Shown here piece after piece: positions 27,550-38,400 of a DNA stretch of 64,000 nucleotides; within the stretch, counting starts at the first letter, position 1; each line of letters starts with the position of its first letter. The notes below the pieces were generated by a model. That model was not told where the DNA came from. It saw only the letters and a list, made by a program, of their open reading frames with translations, and ran no database searches. The translations under genes were made by a program, and so were the position numbers. Origin of the DNA: JAGDZR01 sp049115695 (GTDB lineage Bacteria; Bacteroidota; Bacteroidia; Cytophagales; Cyclobacteriaceae); NCBI GenBank assembly GCA_049115695.1, contig JAGDZR010000012.1, positions 310,001 through 374,000 on the forward strand, given 5' to 3'.

Positions 27550-28072
27550 AATCAACTCACTTAAGATTTTAAATCAAAAAAGACATAAAAGTCTAGATGC
27601 GAAGATACCGATATAAGAGGAGGTTTGTTTATAGTCAAAAGTGGAATTACAATATTTTTATTATGAGACGTTCAAAATGATATTTTGATAAAAAATGCTT
27701 TACAAAAACTCTTGAAAAAATGAATAAAATATCAAAAAGCAAAATAATTATGTTTTTATAAATGTTAAAAACATGCGAATAAAGGTATTAAACACTTGTT
27801 TTTGAGAAAAGTCGGTTAAAAAGCGTCAAATTTTCAATCAATTATTTGAATTGATTTTCGAACAAAATTACTTGTATAAGGTGAAGGCATTTCAAATATA
27901 TATTCACCAAAAGGAGTGAAAGATCACTGTGCTTTTCGAGTGAATTTATGTTGCAATTTGACCCTAATAATGAATGAAATGATTTGAGTAAATTGGTTTG
28001 ATTCTGGTTGTGGATTAATCAAAAAATGGCTACTATTGCGCTCCGATTTTCGTGGGATTAACATATGAAGAT
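27550..28072. other. AT-rich intergenic region upstream of gltB
   Basis: About 520 bases with no coding frame of note. It contains long A/T runs and a weak hairpin at 27750-27774 (ATGTTTTT/AAAAACAT). It must hold the gltB promoter on the minus strand, but no exact TAnnTTTG box was found; the nearest, TATCTTCG read on the minus strand around 27599-27606, has one mismatch. Confidence 0.5.
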
Positions 28073-28135
28073 TGGACCTTAGCTCAAGCTGCATGTTTCG
28101 GGTAGCTCAGAGCACATGGCATAATTGATCATTTA
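28073..28135 (+). pseudogene. Degenerate tRNA-like sequence (most decayed copy)
   Basis: GACCTTAGCTCA, an inserted hairpin (AGCTGC/GGTAGCT around 28088-28107), then CAGAGCAC and GGCATAATTGATC. It can be aligned to the 5' half and the CATAAT anticodon region of the tRNA at 28320. The order of elements and the place of the D-loop insertion match the better preserved copy at 28189, so it may be an older duplicate. Homology is weak. Confidence 0.4.
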
Positions 28136-28188
28136 TTGATGGTTTGTTGTGTCAAAGGTCTATAAAGGAACATCATACCGTAAGGTAT

Positions 28189-28291
28189 GGGCCTATAGCT
28201 CAAACTGCGCGTTCCGGCAGGTTAGAGCACTTGATGCAAACGGCTAGTTGCGGACCGCTAGTTGCGGACGGCTAGTCTCAAATCAAGGGGT
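28189..28291 (+). pseudogene. Disrupted duplicate of the CAU tRNA gene
   Basis: The tRNA sequence can be followed as GGGCCTATAGCTCA, then an insertion in the D-loop (CTGC/GCAG hairpin), GGTTAGAGCACTTGA, then a second insertion holding a 14-base tandem repeat, then CTCAAATCAAGGGGT. The anticodon loop has lost bases (CTCAAA instead of CTCATAA) and the T-arm is absent. It cannot fold as a normal tRNA and is called a pseudogene, although the insertions themselves can form hairpins. Confidence 0.75.
28241..28275 (+). repeat. 2.5 copies of a 14-base tandem repeat inside the tRNA pseudogene
   Basis: CGGCTAGTTGCGGA, then CCGCTAGTTGCGGA, then CGGCTAG, with one mismatch between full units. It lies exactly where the anticodon arm of the pseudo-tRNA is interrupted, so it is the inserted or expanded material. 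Confidence 0.85.
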
Positions 28292-28319
28292 TGAAAAGGA
28301 ACATCATACCGTAAGGTAT

Positions 28320-28393
28320 GGGCCTATAGCTCAGCTGGTTAGAGCACTTGACTCATAATCAAGGGGTCCATGGTTCGAGCCCATGTGGGCCCA
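28320..28393 (+). tRNA. tRNA with CAU anticodon, probably tRNA-Ile2 (lysidine-modified)
   Basis: A 74-base cloverleaf. Acceptor GGGCCTA pairs with TGGGCCC (one G-T). D-arm is GCTC/GAGC, anticodon stem CTTGA/TCAAG with loop CTCATAA, variable region GGGTC, T-arm CATGG/CCATG, discriminator A. CCA is not encoded. CAU could be initiator, elongator Met or Ile2. Consecutive C4-G69 and C5-G68 pairs are features recognised by the lysidine synthetase TilS, and there is no initiator-type 1:72 mismatch, so Ile2 is favoured. Elongator Met remains possible. Confidence 0.9.
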
Positions 28394-28404
28394 CATTAAA
28401 AATC

Positions 28405-28434
28405 AGGCAGTTACGCGAGTAACTGCCTTTTTTT
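28405..28434 (+). terminator. Rho-independent terminator of the tRNA gene
   Basis: A 10-bp perfect stem AGGCAGTTAC/GTAACTGCCT with loop GCGA (GNRA) and a following T-run, 12 bases after the tRNA. Confidence 0.92.
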
Positions 28435-28471
28435 ATAGGCAAAAAATGGGAGTGGTATCGTGTAATAAATT

Positions 28472-29008
28472 TTGTTTAAATCCACTTTAGCGATATCAAT
28501 AATTACATTTCTTGCGATTTTTTTCGCGTATTATTTGATTGAGCATGGATCTTCAAATCTTAATTCGACATGGTTTGGTATTGATCGCATCAATTTGACA
28601 TTAGCTATTACTGGTATTGTCATTGTGATGAATTTGGTCAACTTGTTTCTCATTGTTAAAAGCATACGGCAAGGAAGGACGCTAATTATGCTTTCTTTAA
28701 TGCTTGTTAATATCCCTATTGCTGTGTGGTTAGGAGTAATCTCCTACAATAGGATCAATTCAGTTAGAGTCACCGTTATTAATGACACTGAGGACGCCAT
28801 CTCCAATATTTATCTTTTGGGATGGCAGAATGATCATATTCCGAAATTGGAAGGAGGATCTGAAGAAACAATTAGTGTTGAAATTCCACACGGTTGTACG
28901 ATTGATATTCAATATAAAGTTGATAATCATCAATTTGAACAAATGGTCATGCCTTATATTTCATATTGGGGTGTAACGGAATACAGGATCACTGGTGTAA
29001 CAGATTAG
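28472..29008 (+). CDS. Membrane protein of unknown function next to tRNA and recombinase remnant
   Basis: 178 residues. Three hydrophobic helices lie at about 5-24, 41-64 and 72-93. A C-terminal soluble part (about 98-178) has beta-strand pattern (VRVTVINDTEDAISNIYLLG; TISVEIPHGCTIDIQYKV) and may form a small beta-sandwich. The only available start is a TTG directly after an in-frame stop, so the gene either starts there or has lost its 5' end. The last 77 bases are repeated exactly at 41844-41920, beyond the giant gene. In its original setting it faced a tyrosine recombinase gene. No family was recognised. Confidence 0.6.
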   Translation: MFKSTLAISIITFLAIFFAYYLIEHGSSNLNSTWFGIDRINLTLAITGIVIVMNLVNLFLIVKSIRQGRTLIMLSLMLVNIPIAVWLGVISYNRINSVRVTVINDTEDAISNIYLLGWQNDHIPKLEGGSEETISVEIPHGCTIDIQYKVDNHQFEQMVMPYISYWGVTEYRITGVTD

Positions 29009-29085
29009 CTTCCTTGATATGGCGAGCTTTGTCACCTAATATCGCGATCATTCGAGTGATGTAAGTCTTCCGTAGATTTTTAAAG
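28930..29085. repeat. Left copy of the segmental duplication flanking the giant gene
   Basis: Bases 28930-29012 are identical to 41844-41926 (83 bases, no mismatch). Bases 29013-29045 are identical to 42030-42062 (33 bases), and similarity with small gaps continues to about 29085/42097. The left copy lacks the 103 bases (41927-42029) that separate the two blocks on the right. The repeated segment is the junction between the small membrane-protein gene and the 3' end of a recombinase gene. Confidence 0.93.
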
Positions 29086-29240
29086 GTTACTTCCTGGGAT
29101 TCTCTCCTTTCTTGCAGAAATGCGTAAATGACTTAGTGATGAACTTCTTCAGTGTAGTTCTGTTTTTCATGTCGGAGACTATAACATACTCTTTCGGGAA
29201 GTGCTATTCCATCTAACGAAGAATTTTCGAGGTTATTAGG
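29013..29240 (-). pseudogene. Tyrosine recombinase (integrase) remnant, left copy
   Basis: Read on the minus strand, pieces of a Bacteroidota-type phage integrase C-terminal half appear in shifting frames: FPKEYVIVSDMKNR and TLKKFITKSFTHFCKKGEN in one frame, then EVTFKNLRKTYITRM and IAILGDKARHIK in another. LRKT holds the conserved box II Arg and the KSFTHF and TFKNLRKTYI blocks are typical of the family. The 3' end with the catalytic Tyr is missing, replaced at 29013 by the junction with the membrane-protein gene. Frameshifts and stop codons show it is dead. The 5' limit is uncertain. The rest of the 29009-29415 interval holds nothing else recognised. Confidence 0.65.
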
Positions 29241-29415
29241 ATGAAGTGGATGAAGATCCATTCTTTTTTGTTGATTCAGGAGGTTTATTTTGAATTTTAA
29301 ATGGCTTTATACGGTAGTTTGGATTTATTTCTAAGGTATCTATTTGGTTTGTATCGCAATTAATTACATTTTAGCGGTTAGTATAATTGAGTTGAAATCC
29401 AAAACATCACTCACT

Positions 29416-32400
29416 ATGTCTTTATTAACCGCTAGATACCTTTCCATAGGTCTATTTTTTATTTTATCCACTAATTTTCTTCTTGCTCAAAACTCAAGAG
29501 CAGAACTGAAAGGTGAAGCAGCCAATGCTCGGGTAGACAAATCCACTCGATTAGTATTGGACAAGAATCAAAATCCAAGTTTTATTGAGTTTGAAAATTC
29601 TGTTCATATTAATTCGGAAAACGATCTTAAAGCTGCTTTGCGCATAAATCGAAAGTTTCTTGACTTTAAGCAAGGAAAGATTACAGTAGATCGGATGGGA
29701 TTTACTCACAGGCAGTTTGATCAATACTATCAGGGACTTAAAGTAATAGGAGCTGAGTTTTATTTGCATGATAAAGATAATCAAACGAGAACCGCCAATG
29801 GTCATTATTTCGATGACGTAAACGTGGATGTGCATCCTTTGATTTCTTATGATGATGCAAAATCGGGAGCGGTGAATGCAATTGAAGAGTTGTCACAAGT
29901 TAAGCTTGAACACAAGGATTATACAGTTCAAGGAGAACTAAGCATTAGCCGAAAGGGGTATGATATTGATGCAGCGCATCACCTTGTTTATCAGTTTGAG
30001 GTGTACATGGAATCTCCAGTGCTGAGATACTTGGTTGAAATCGACGCTCATGATGGAGGAGTGGTTAACATCTTTAACATGATACATTTCAATCAGGTTG
30101 ATGGAACTGGTAATACGCTTTATGATGGCGAGGTGGATTTAGATCTGACTCAGAATGGAGCAATTTATGAAATGATTGATGGGACCAGAGGTGACAGAAT
30201 AGTGACATATGATATGCACAATGGCACTAGCTATGGTGCATCTACGATTGTATCAGAGTCTGATGCTCATTTCAACGAAGACCCTACGGCAGTAAGCGCG
30301 CATTTTGGAGCGGGTGCAACTTACGATTACTTCTTTTCTCAATTCGGCCGAAATAGCTATGATGATGAAGGAGCAGAGATTAGATCATATGTGCACTATT
30401 CTAATAATTATTTTAATGCTTTTTGGGATGGATACCGGATGACCTACGGTGATGGTGATGGTGTTACCGCCACAGCATTAGTTTCTCTTGATATTGTTGG
30501 TCATGAAATTGCACATGCGGTAACCGAGCATTCGGCGGACTTGTATTACTACAATCAGTCAGGGGCACTTAATGAGTCGTTCAGTGATATTTTTGGACAA
30601 TCCATTGAGTTTTCAACATTTCCGGCAACAGCTAGTTGGAACCTGGGTGATCAAATCTACCTGGATGGGGTAAGCATGATTCGTTCAATGAGCAATCCAA
30701 AGTCCAAAGGTCATCCAGATACCTATTTTGGAGAGTACTGGTATACCGGTCCAGATGACAATGGAGGTGTTCATTGGAATAGTGGCGTGCAAAACTATTG
30801 GTACTATCTGTTAGTCGAAGGGGGCAGTGGTACTAATGATAAGAACTATATGTATGATGTTGTTGGCATTGGAAGAAATTCAGCAGAACAGATTGCCTAC
30901 AGAAACCTGACCGTTTATTTGTCCTCAACAAGCGATTACATAGATGCCAGGGTGGGTGCAGAGCAAGCTGCTGTCGATTTATTTGGAGAAGGGAGTAATG
31001 AGCATTTATCCGTAATGGAAGCCTGGGATGCAGTAGGCGTACCTAGACCGATTCCAGTGTTATCTATTGCTCAGGAAATAAATTTCGGTACCTCACCGAT
31101 TGAATTTAATAAACCAGTCGAAGTTGAAATAATGAACTTAGGTGCTGGTGAACTGCAAGTGTATGATATCAATTTCAGCGATGATAAATTCTCTGTATCA
31201 GATACTTCTTTTACTGTTGATGAATTGTCTGACAAGACTTTGACATTCTATTTCCAGCCATCATCCCTGGGGAATATGGTGGGTACGGCTACATTATATA
31301 GTAATGATGACACGGTAGCTATTGATCTTTCTGGAACCGGAGTGCTCCCACCTTCAATTTCGGTATCACCTTCGAGCATATCTCATGTGCTGGATGTTGG
31401 AGACGATCATTCGACCAATATTTCAGTGAGTAATACGAATGGGGAAAGTGACTTGATTGTGAGCTATCGTGTGGTGCATCAAGAAAGTGAAGGGGGGGCT
31501 TCATTTGAAATAGAGGAAACGCAAACAATAGGTGCAGCATCAGCTGACAATGCATTGGGATCGGTATCCAGACCCTATGCCAAAGGAATTAAAACGAGCT
31601 CATCTTCTTCAGTCAGTATCCTGTTTTTTACGGATGGGGGTCCAACGGTAATGCGACCAGTATTGGAGTCACTTGATTATGATGTCACCATGTATGTAGG
31701 CGATTTCAGTTCGTTCATACAAGAATTGAATAGTGGATCATGGGACCTGGCACTTTTTGAAGCCTACCATAATGGTTATGATTTGAGTCAAATGATTGAC
31801 TATGTAGCGTCTGGAGGAAAACTTATCACCTCTTATTGGAATTATGACACTGAACTTGAATTTCTCGAGGTGATGGATGCGCAATTTGAAACGGAGATAA
31901 CCACACCGACTGTTTTACATGCATGGAAACCATCACATGAGGTATTCAATTTTCCTAATAAGATTCCTTTACCAATGAACTGGGTGAGTGACGGAATTCT
32001 GGATAATGGAGATGAGTTGAGCGCATTGATTGGAGGAGAGGCAATTTCCGGATCCGTCGAAAATTTTGAGACTGATAAAGCAACAATAATTGTTGGAAAT
32101 AATTCAAAAACTTTGGTCAATGGAATTGCACTAACTGATTATACCGATCGAGATGAAGATGATAATGGAATAGATGATATTAATGAGTTATTTGAGAATC
32201 AACTAAACTATATCTTGTATGGAGGATGGATTAAACTTTCGTCATTTAATGATACAATTCCACCCGGTCAAAGTAAGACATTGGGAGTTACATTGGATGC
32301 CTCTGGCATTCTAGGGGGTGTTTATGAAGCGAATATCGCATTCGATAGTAACGATCCAGATGATACAAATATTTTAATGCCCGTTGACTTGACTGTGAAT

Positions 32401-35400
32401 GGTGTGCCTGATATTTCTGTAAACACCGACTCTGTCGATTTTGGAATTGCATTGCTTGGAGCAGCAGTAGAGCAGCAGGTTAGTATCAGGAATATTGGAA
32501 CAGACTTATTGGAAATTGATACTATTGTTGTTACAAATCCAGTTTTTGAGCTTGATACCGTTTATGCTGAACTACGTCCAAAAACGTATTTGAATGTTAG
32601 GATTACCTATTTACCATCGTCTGCTGGAAGTGATTTGGGCTCTATGTACATCGTCAGTAATGCCTCAAATGATACTATAATATTGGAGCTAAACGGACTA
32701 TGCAAAGAACCTCCAATATTTGATGTCATAAATGATTCTTTTCAAGACACTCTGAATACGAGCGATTCTAGCAGTTTTGTATTTCAGATCTCAAATTCAG
32801 GAAGTTCTGAGGTAGCTGACCTTACGTTCGATATTAGTTTTGAATCTCCTTCAGTAACAGAAATTAGGTCTGTAAGTAGGCCTGCTATGAAGAGCACACC
32901 TATCTCTGGTGTTTCCTATCACCAAAACAGAGTGATTGTAAGAAGAAATCAAGAAACTTCTTTTTCCGACATGCGCTCTCTAAGACAATCCATAAATGCA
33001 TATGTAATAAAAAGATTTAAACTCATAGACGCAGAATTATGGTCTGTATCAGATGTTGGAGTTGAGGAGGCCGTAGGTATTTTAAATGCGCATCCGGGTA
33101 TTACATATGCCGAACCAGATTATGAGCTCAACCTGATAAGACAACCTGATGATGAGTCATTTGATGAGTTGTGGGGAATGCACAACACGGGGCAATCAGG
33201 TGGTACACCTGATGCTGATATTGATGCACTGGAGGCATGGTCAAAAGGAAAAGGCAGTAAGAACGTGATCATCGGTGTAATTGATACTGGAATTGATCCA
33301 GATCACGAGGATTTAAATGATAACATGTGGATCAATGAAGATGAGATTCCTGATAATGGAGTTGATGATGATAACAATGGTTATGTCGATGATGTCTATG
33401 GTTGGGATTTTGTGAATGACGATAACGATCCTTTTGATGATAATGGTCATGGAACACATTGTGCAGGGACAATTGCCGCAGAAGGAAATAATGGAATTGG
33501 GGTAGTAGGAGTTAACTGGAAAGCCAGTCTAATGGCATTGAAATTTTTAGGTAGTGGAGGTTCTGGAAATACATCAGATGCTATTGAAGCTTTGGAATAT
33601 GCAATATTGAATGGAGCCAACCTAACAAGCAACAGCTGGGGAGGGGGTGGTTATAGTGCTGCAATGGAAGAAATGATCTGGGCTGCAAATGATGCCAATC
33701 AGCTGTTTGTTGCTGCTGCAGGCAATGCAAATAATAATAACGACGCTTCTCCTTATTATCCGTCGAGCTACCCAAATGATAATTTGATCTCTGTAGCGGC
33801 TTCTGATCACAACGACATGAAAGCTTCATTTTCTTCATATGGAGCCACTAGTGTTGATATCGCAGCGCCCGGTGTGAATATTTACAGTTGCCAGCCAAAT
33901 GATGGGTATGCTAGTCTTAATGGGACGTCAATGGCTACTCCTCATGTTGCTGGGGCAGCCGCATTGGCATGGTCATCTGCACCTTTTCTTTCCAACATGG
34001 AAATCAAGGAAATATTATTGTCTACAGTAGATCCAGTTGAGGCCTTCGAGGGCATCACATTGAGTGGTGGTCGACTTAATCTAAGTAACGTAATGGACCA
34101 GGCCATTAGCTGGGTTGCTGTGAACAAGGAAACAGGTTCAATTCAAGGAAGTGATACCGAATCAATTACTCTTAAGTTCAATGCCACGGGACTTGTGGCC
34201 GGTTTGTATCAAGCAAATATGATCATTAGTACCAACGACATTGTAACACCTGTGCAAACGTTGGCAGTAGAGTTGAAAGTCGAAGGAGAGCCCAAAATGG
34301 AGTTGAGTACGGATACACTTTATTTTAACGCATTTACTAATTACGACACAGCTGAATATATAACGATTGGTAATATTGGAACCGATACGCTTACAATCAC
34401 TCAAACTTCAACTGATACAAGCATCTTTAGTGTAGGATCGGGCTTGTTTGAATTGCTTCCGGAAGAGGATACTACACTTAGAGTATCCCTGACTGCTGAT
34501 GAGACGGGTATTGCTACAGGTCATTTGATTATTCATTCAAGTGATACTTCCAATAGTGTTGATAGTGTGTTTTTAAGTGGTATGGTACTAAATCCACCAT
34601 TAATCGGCATTGACGTCGATACACTTTTCAAAACACTTAATTCAGGAGATACATCCTCTGGTTTTATCACAATTGACAATACGCTGGGTGGAAGTGAGTT
34701 ATTTGCTCGATTTGAGTTAACTCCAAAACCTAATGACACTTCATTTAAAGCGATCGATGGGGCTGATGCTGGTACGCTTGAGTATTCTGACGATCAGATA
34801 AATCACTCTACCAAGCCAGTTACAGGATATGAGTCAGTGTTGGTTATTCAGAATTACAGTTCTTGGGGACTCGATTTGCACGACATGGTTGAGACCCTAT
34901 TCGGATTGGATGCTGATGTAATAGGAGGTCACGAGCTTACAGGAACAGATTTCTCAAACTATGACTTGATAATAACTGCCGGAGGGCAGGGCACAAGTTA
35001 TTATAATTATATATCTGATAATGTCTCCAAGTTTGAGGAGTATGTTCTACAAGGGGGGATAGTTGAATACCACCTCGCTACTCAAGGAGCCTTTGTTGAT
35101 GTAGTTGGCAATGTGACTGTTGCATATGGTGACTTAGAAGTTGAAAATAGAATCGTACATGACCATCCCATTACTTCAGGAATTGAAGGGTTGATTCAAG
35201 GGTTTTACGCTAATCATACATATCTGGAGGATTTACCTGACCATGCTGAAGTCCTTACTATTACGAACAACAGTGAGGTGCCTACCACAGCGAAATTTCG
35301 ACATGGATTAGGGACAGTGGTTGTAACTGGCCTCACACTTGAATACCTGTATCGCAATGATTATAATGGTGGTAAGATACTGCCAAACATGATGGGTTAT

Positions 35401-38400
35401 ACATTGGGACTAGCAAATAAGAATTGGCTATCTCCTAATGTATTTGCAGATACAATCCCTGCAGGAGAGACAAGAGAAATTGGCCTGACTTGGAATGCCT
35501 CAGGGTTATCAGAAGGACTTTACGAGAGGAATTTGGTTGTGAGCAGCAATGATCCGGCTAATGAAGAAATGGTGATACCAGCAAGCATTACTGTAAATCA
35601 TTCTTCCGGGATAGCTACTGATTCATTGATAGGATTTTCAGATATTTTGGTGACGGACTCAGTCACCAAAACCGTGCAAATCCATAGCATTGGTTCTGAT
35701 ACTTTGGAAATTCAAAATGTGTATATAAAAAATGGTTTGGCGGAATTTAAGGCATTGATATTAGAAACTGAATTGTCTCCTGGTGAAACAACAGAACTGA
35801 TCGTTTCATTTGTGCCTAAGGAGGTGAACGAGTTTGTAGACACAGTTGTAATACTTTCAAATGATCCGTCTGATCCTTTAGTGTATTTACCGATTTATGG
35901 AAGATCGGGAACGCTTCCGAGCATTGAGGTAAGCCCTACTGAACTCAATCTTGAATTACACACCGGCGAAAAGGAGACAAGAACTTTGACTATTGACAAT
36001 TCAGCAGGCGGAACACCATTGATGTGGAGCGCCTCTGTCGATTACCTATTTCAAGGACCATCATCAAGCTCGCCAACCATTTCTAATATACCAATTAAGG
36101 AAGTGAATAAAGGAGAAGTTGATAATAGAATAGGGCCTGCGGTAGTAGCTTCAAGTGGTGGTCCTGATGAGTACGGCTATAGGTGGAGAGATAGCAAGAA
36201 TGGAGGGCTCAACTTTGAATGGATAGATATTGCGGAAACCGGAACAGATATAACCGGTAATATGTCTGATGATAATGTTTCTGGTCCATACCCAATGGGT
36301 TTTAACGTTCCATTTTACGATGGTGAGTACTCGGAGTTCTACGTAAGTTCTAATGGTTTTATTCGATTTGAGGAGAATAATAATAGTGGATGTTGTTCAG
36401 GCCAACCATTACCAAGTCAAGATGGTATTAATAATATATTGGCTTGGAATTGGAGAGACGGATATCCTTTTGGAAATGTCTACTATGAAAATTTCGATGA
36501 CAAGACGGTCATTCAGTTTGAAGGGTATGGGTTGTGTTGCTCTGAAGGTAATGGAACCGTAAACGCCGAAGTGGTAATTTATAGAAGTGGCTTCATTCGA
36601 TATAATTATAGATCGTTTGAAGGTAATTATCTGAATGGTAGTGGCTCTATTGGGATTGAGAATTCAGATGGTACTGACGGGTTGCAGGTAGCCTTTAATA
36701 CTTCATATTTGGAAGATTCTCTATCTGTGATGTTCACTCAAGTGCCCGAGTGGTTGTCATTAGTTGAACAGTTCGGGATTGTACCAGCAGGAGAATCAAC
36801 TGATGTGGAGGTGACGGCTTCTGCTGATGACATGTTCGGAGGAAATTATGATGCCGGTATTGTTATTAAAAGCAATGATACGACCAATAGTGAAGTGTTG
36901 GTTCCAGTATCATTAGTAGTAACAGATGCTGCAGATATATCTGTTTCAGATTCATTGGTTACGTTTTCCAATGTATCCATAGGACTAACAAGGCAATCAA
37001 GGATCAATGTGTTTAATAGAGGGAAACTTGACCTAATAGTTACTAGCATAACCTCAGACAATCCCCTGTTCACATTAGACTCAAGTAGTTTGATGTTGGA
37101 ATATGGCGAATCACGCGATTTGGTCATAAAATATGCACCTACTGAGGTGAGGTACGATACTGCTTTAATTACTCTGATAACTAATGATCCGGATATGCCG
37201 TCGGTGTTCATCACAGCAATTGGAAATGGATTAGAACCACCTGAAATGGTTGTGAGTCCATTAGCTTTTGATGAATCGTTGGAAACAGGTGAAAAGGTAA
37301 CCAGAACGTTAACCGTTAGCAATAGTGGTGGTGCAAATGATTTGATCGTTGATTTTGATAAATGGGTGCCAAAAGAGCCTCTATTTAGTGGGATTAAGGA
37401 TGTATTGGTTATCAGGGATTATGTAGCGAATGATACAACCATCGAGGATGTACTTAGACATGCATTTGATGTCGAACCGTTTGTTTTAAGATCATCTCAG
37501 ATCGAAGATCATGATTTTTCTACTTATCAGATGATCATTGTTGTGCCTAAACAAAGTCAAAGTTATTATCAGGAGATTGGGCAGCAAGTTTCGAAATTTG
37601 AAGCATATGTGAGAACTGGGGGTGCTCTACTTTACTATGTGCAGATGTACAATGCTACACCTGTATTGGTTGGAGGTGTGACCACAACGTATGCTTGGAA
37701 CTATAATCAGGAGATTATTGATGATCACTTTATTACCGACGGTTTCGAGGGAACGATGTATGGACATTATGCGAATACGGTTTTTTCAAACATACCTGAG
37801 AATAATGTTGAAATAACCAGTGGTACCTATACGAGCCAACCAACGAGCATAAGTTATCAATTTGGTAGGGGATCCGTATTTGCAACAGGAGTGGCTGTTG
37901 AGGAACACTATCATAATAGCCCTGATAGAAGATGGTTCTTAGAAAAATCACTTGAATATGGCCTTGGACTTCCAACTGATCATTGGGTGAATATACTGCC
38001 TGGAGATACCATCAATGGCGGAGATTCAAAAGAATATAGTTTGGAGATAAGTGCTGAAGGATTGTATGCAGGTGATTTCACTTCGGAAATTCGAGTGAGA
38101 GGTAACGATCCGGACAATCTAGTAGATACTGTTTTGATTGCTTTATCGGTTTCAGGATCGCCAGAAGTACATGTCGAGGACAGTCTGGCGTTTTTGGGTT
38201 GTTATAACAATTTTACCTACGAGCAATTCTTTACCCTGACAAATGAAGGAACTGATACGCTATGGATAACGAGCGTCGATATTGAAGAAAATAGGTTCAC
38301 TTCAGAAATAGCTGTTGGTGATTATGTATTACCTGGAAGGACAAATTCGTATTCAGTGGAATTTTCTTCTTCAAACACAGGAGAATTTTTAAGTGATATT

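Larger units (their letters stand above)
28164..28333 (+). repeat. 39-base perfect direct repeat (28164-28202 and 28295-28333) spanning tRNA leader and 5' arm
   Basis: Two identical 39-base copies, 131 bases apart, each contain a leader hairpin CATACC-GTAA-GGTATG (28174-28189; 28305-28320) with a GNRA-type tetraloop, followed by the tRNA acceptor and D-stem start (GGGCCTATAGCTCA). The second copy belongs to the intact tRNA gene and the first to a disrupted one. Perfect identity indicates a recent duplication or gene conversion. Confidence 0.9.

Noticed and set aside
28241..28275. CRISPR array or minisatellite with its own function
   Set aside because: Only 2.5 units of 14 bases without spacers, located inside a broken tRNA copy.
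28320..28393. Initiator or elongator tRNA-Met
   Set aside because: Initiator is excluded by a paired 1:72 position; elongator Met is possible, but C4-G69 and C5-G68 favour Ile2. Left as probable rather than certain.
29344..29415. 24-codon N-terminal extension of the giant protein
   Set aside because: The ATG at 29416 starts a normal signal peptide; the extension would bury it.
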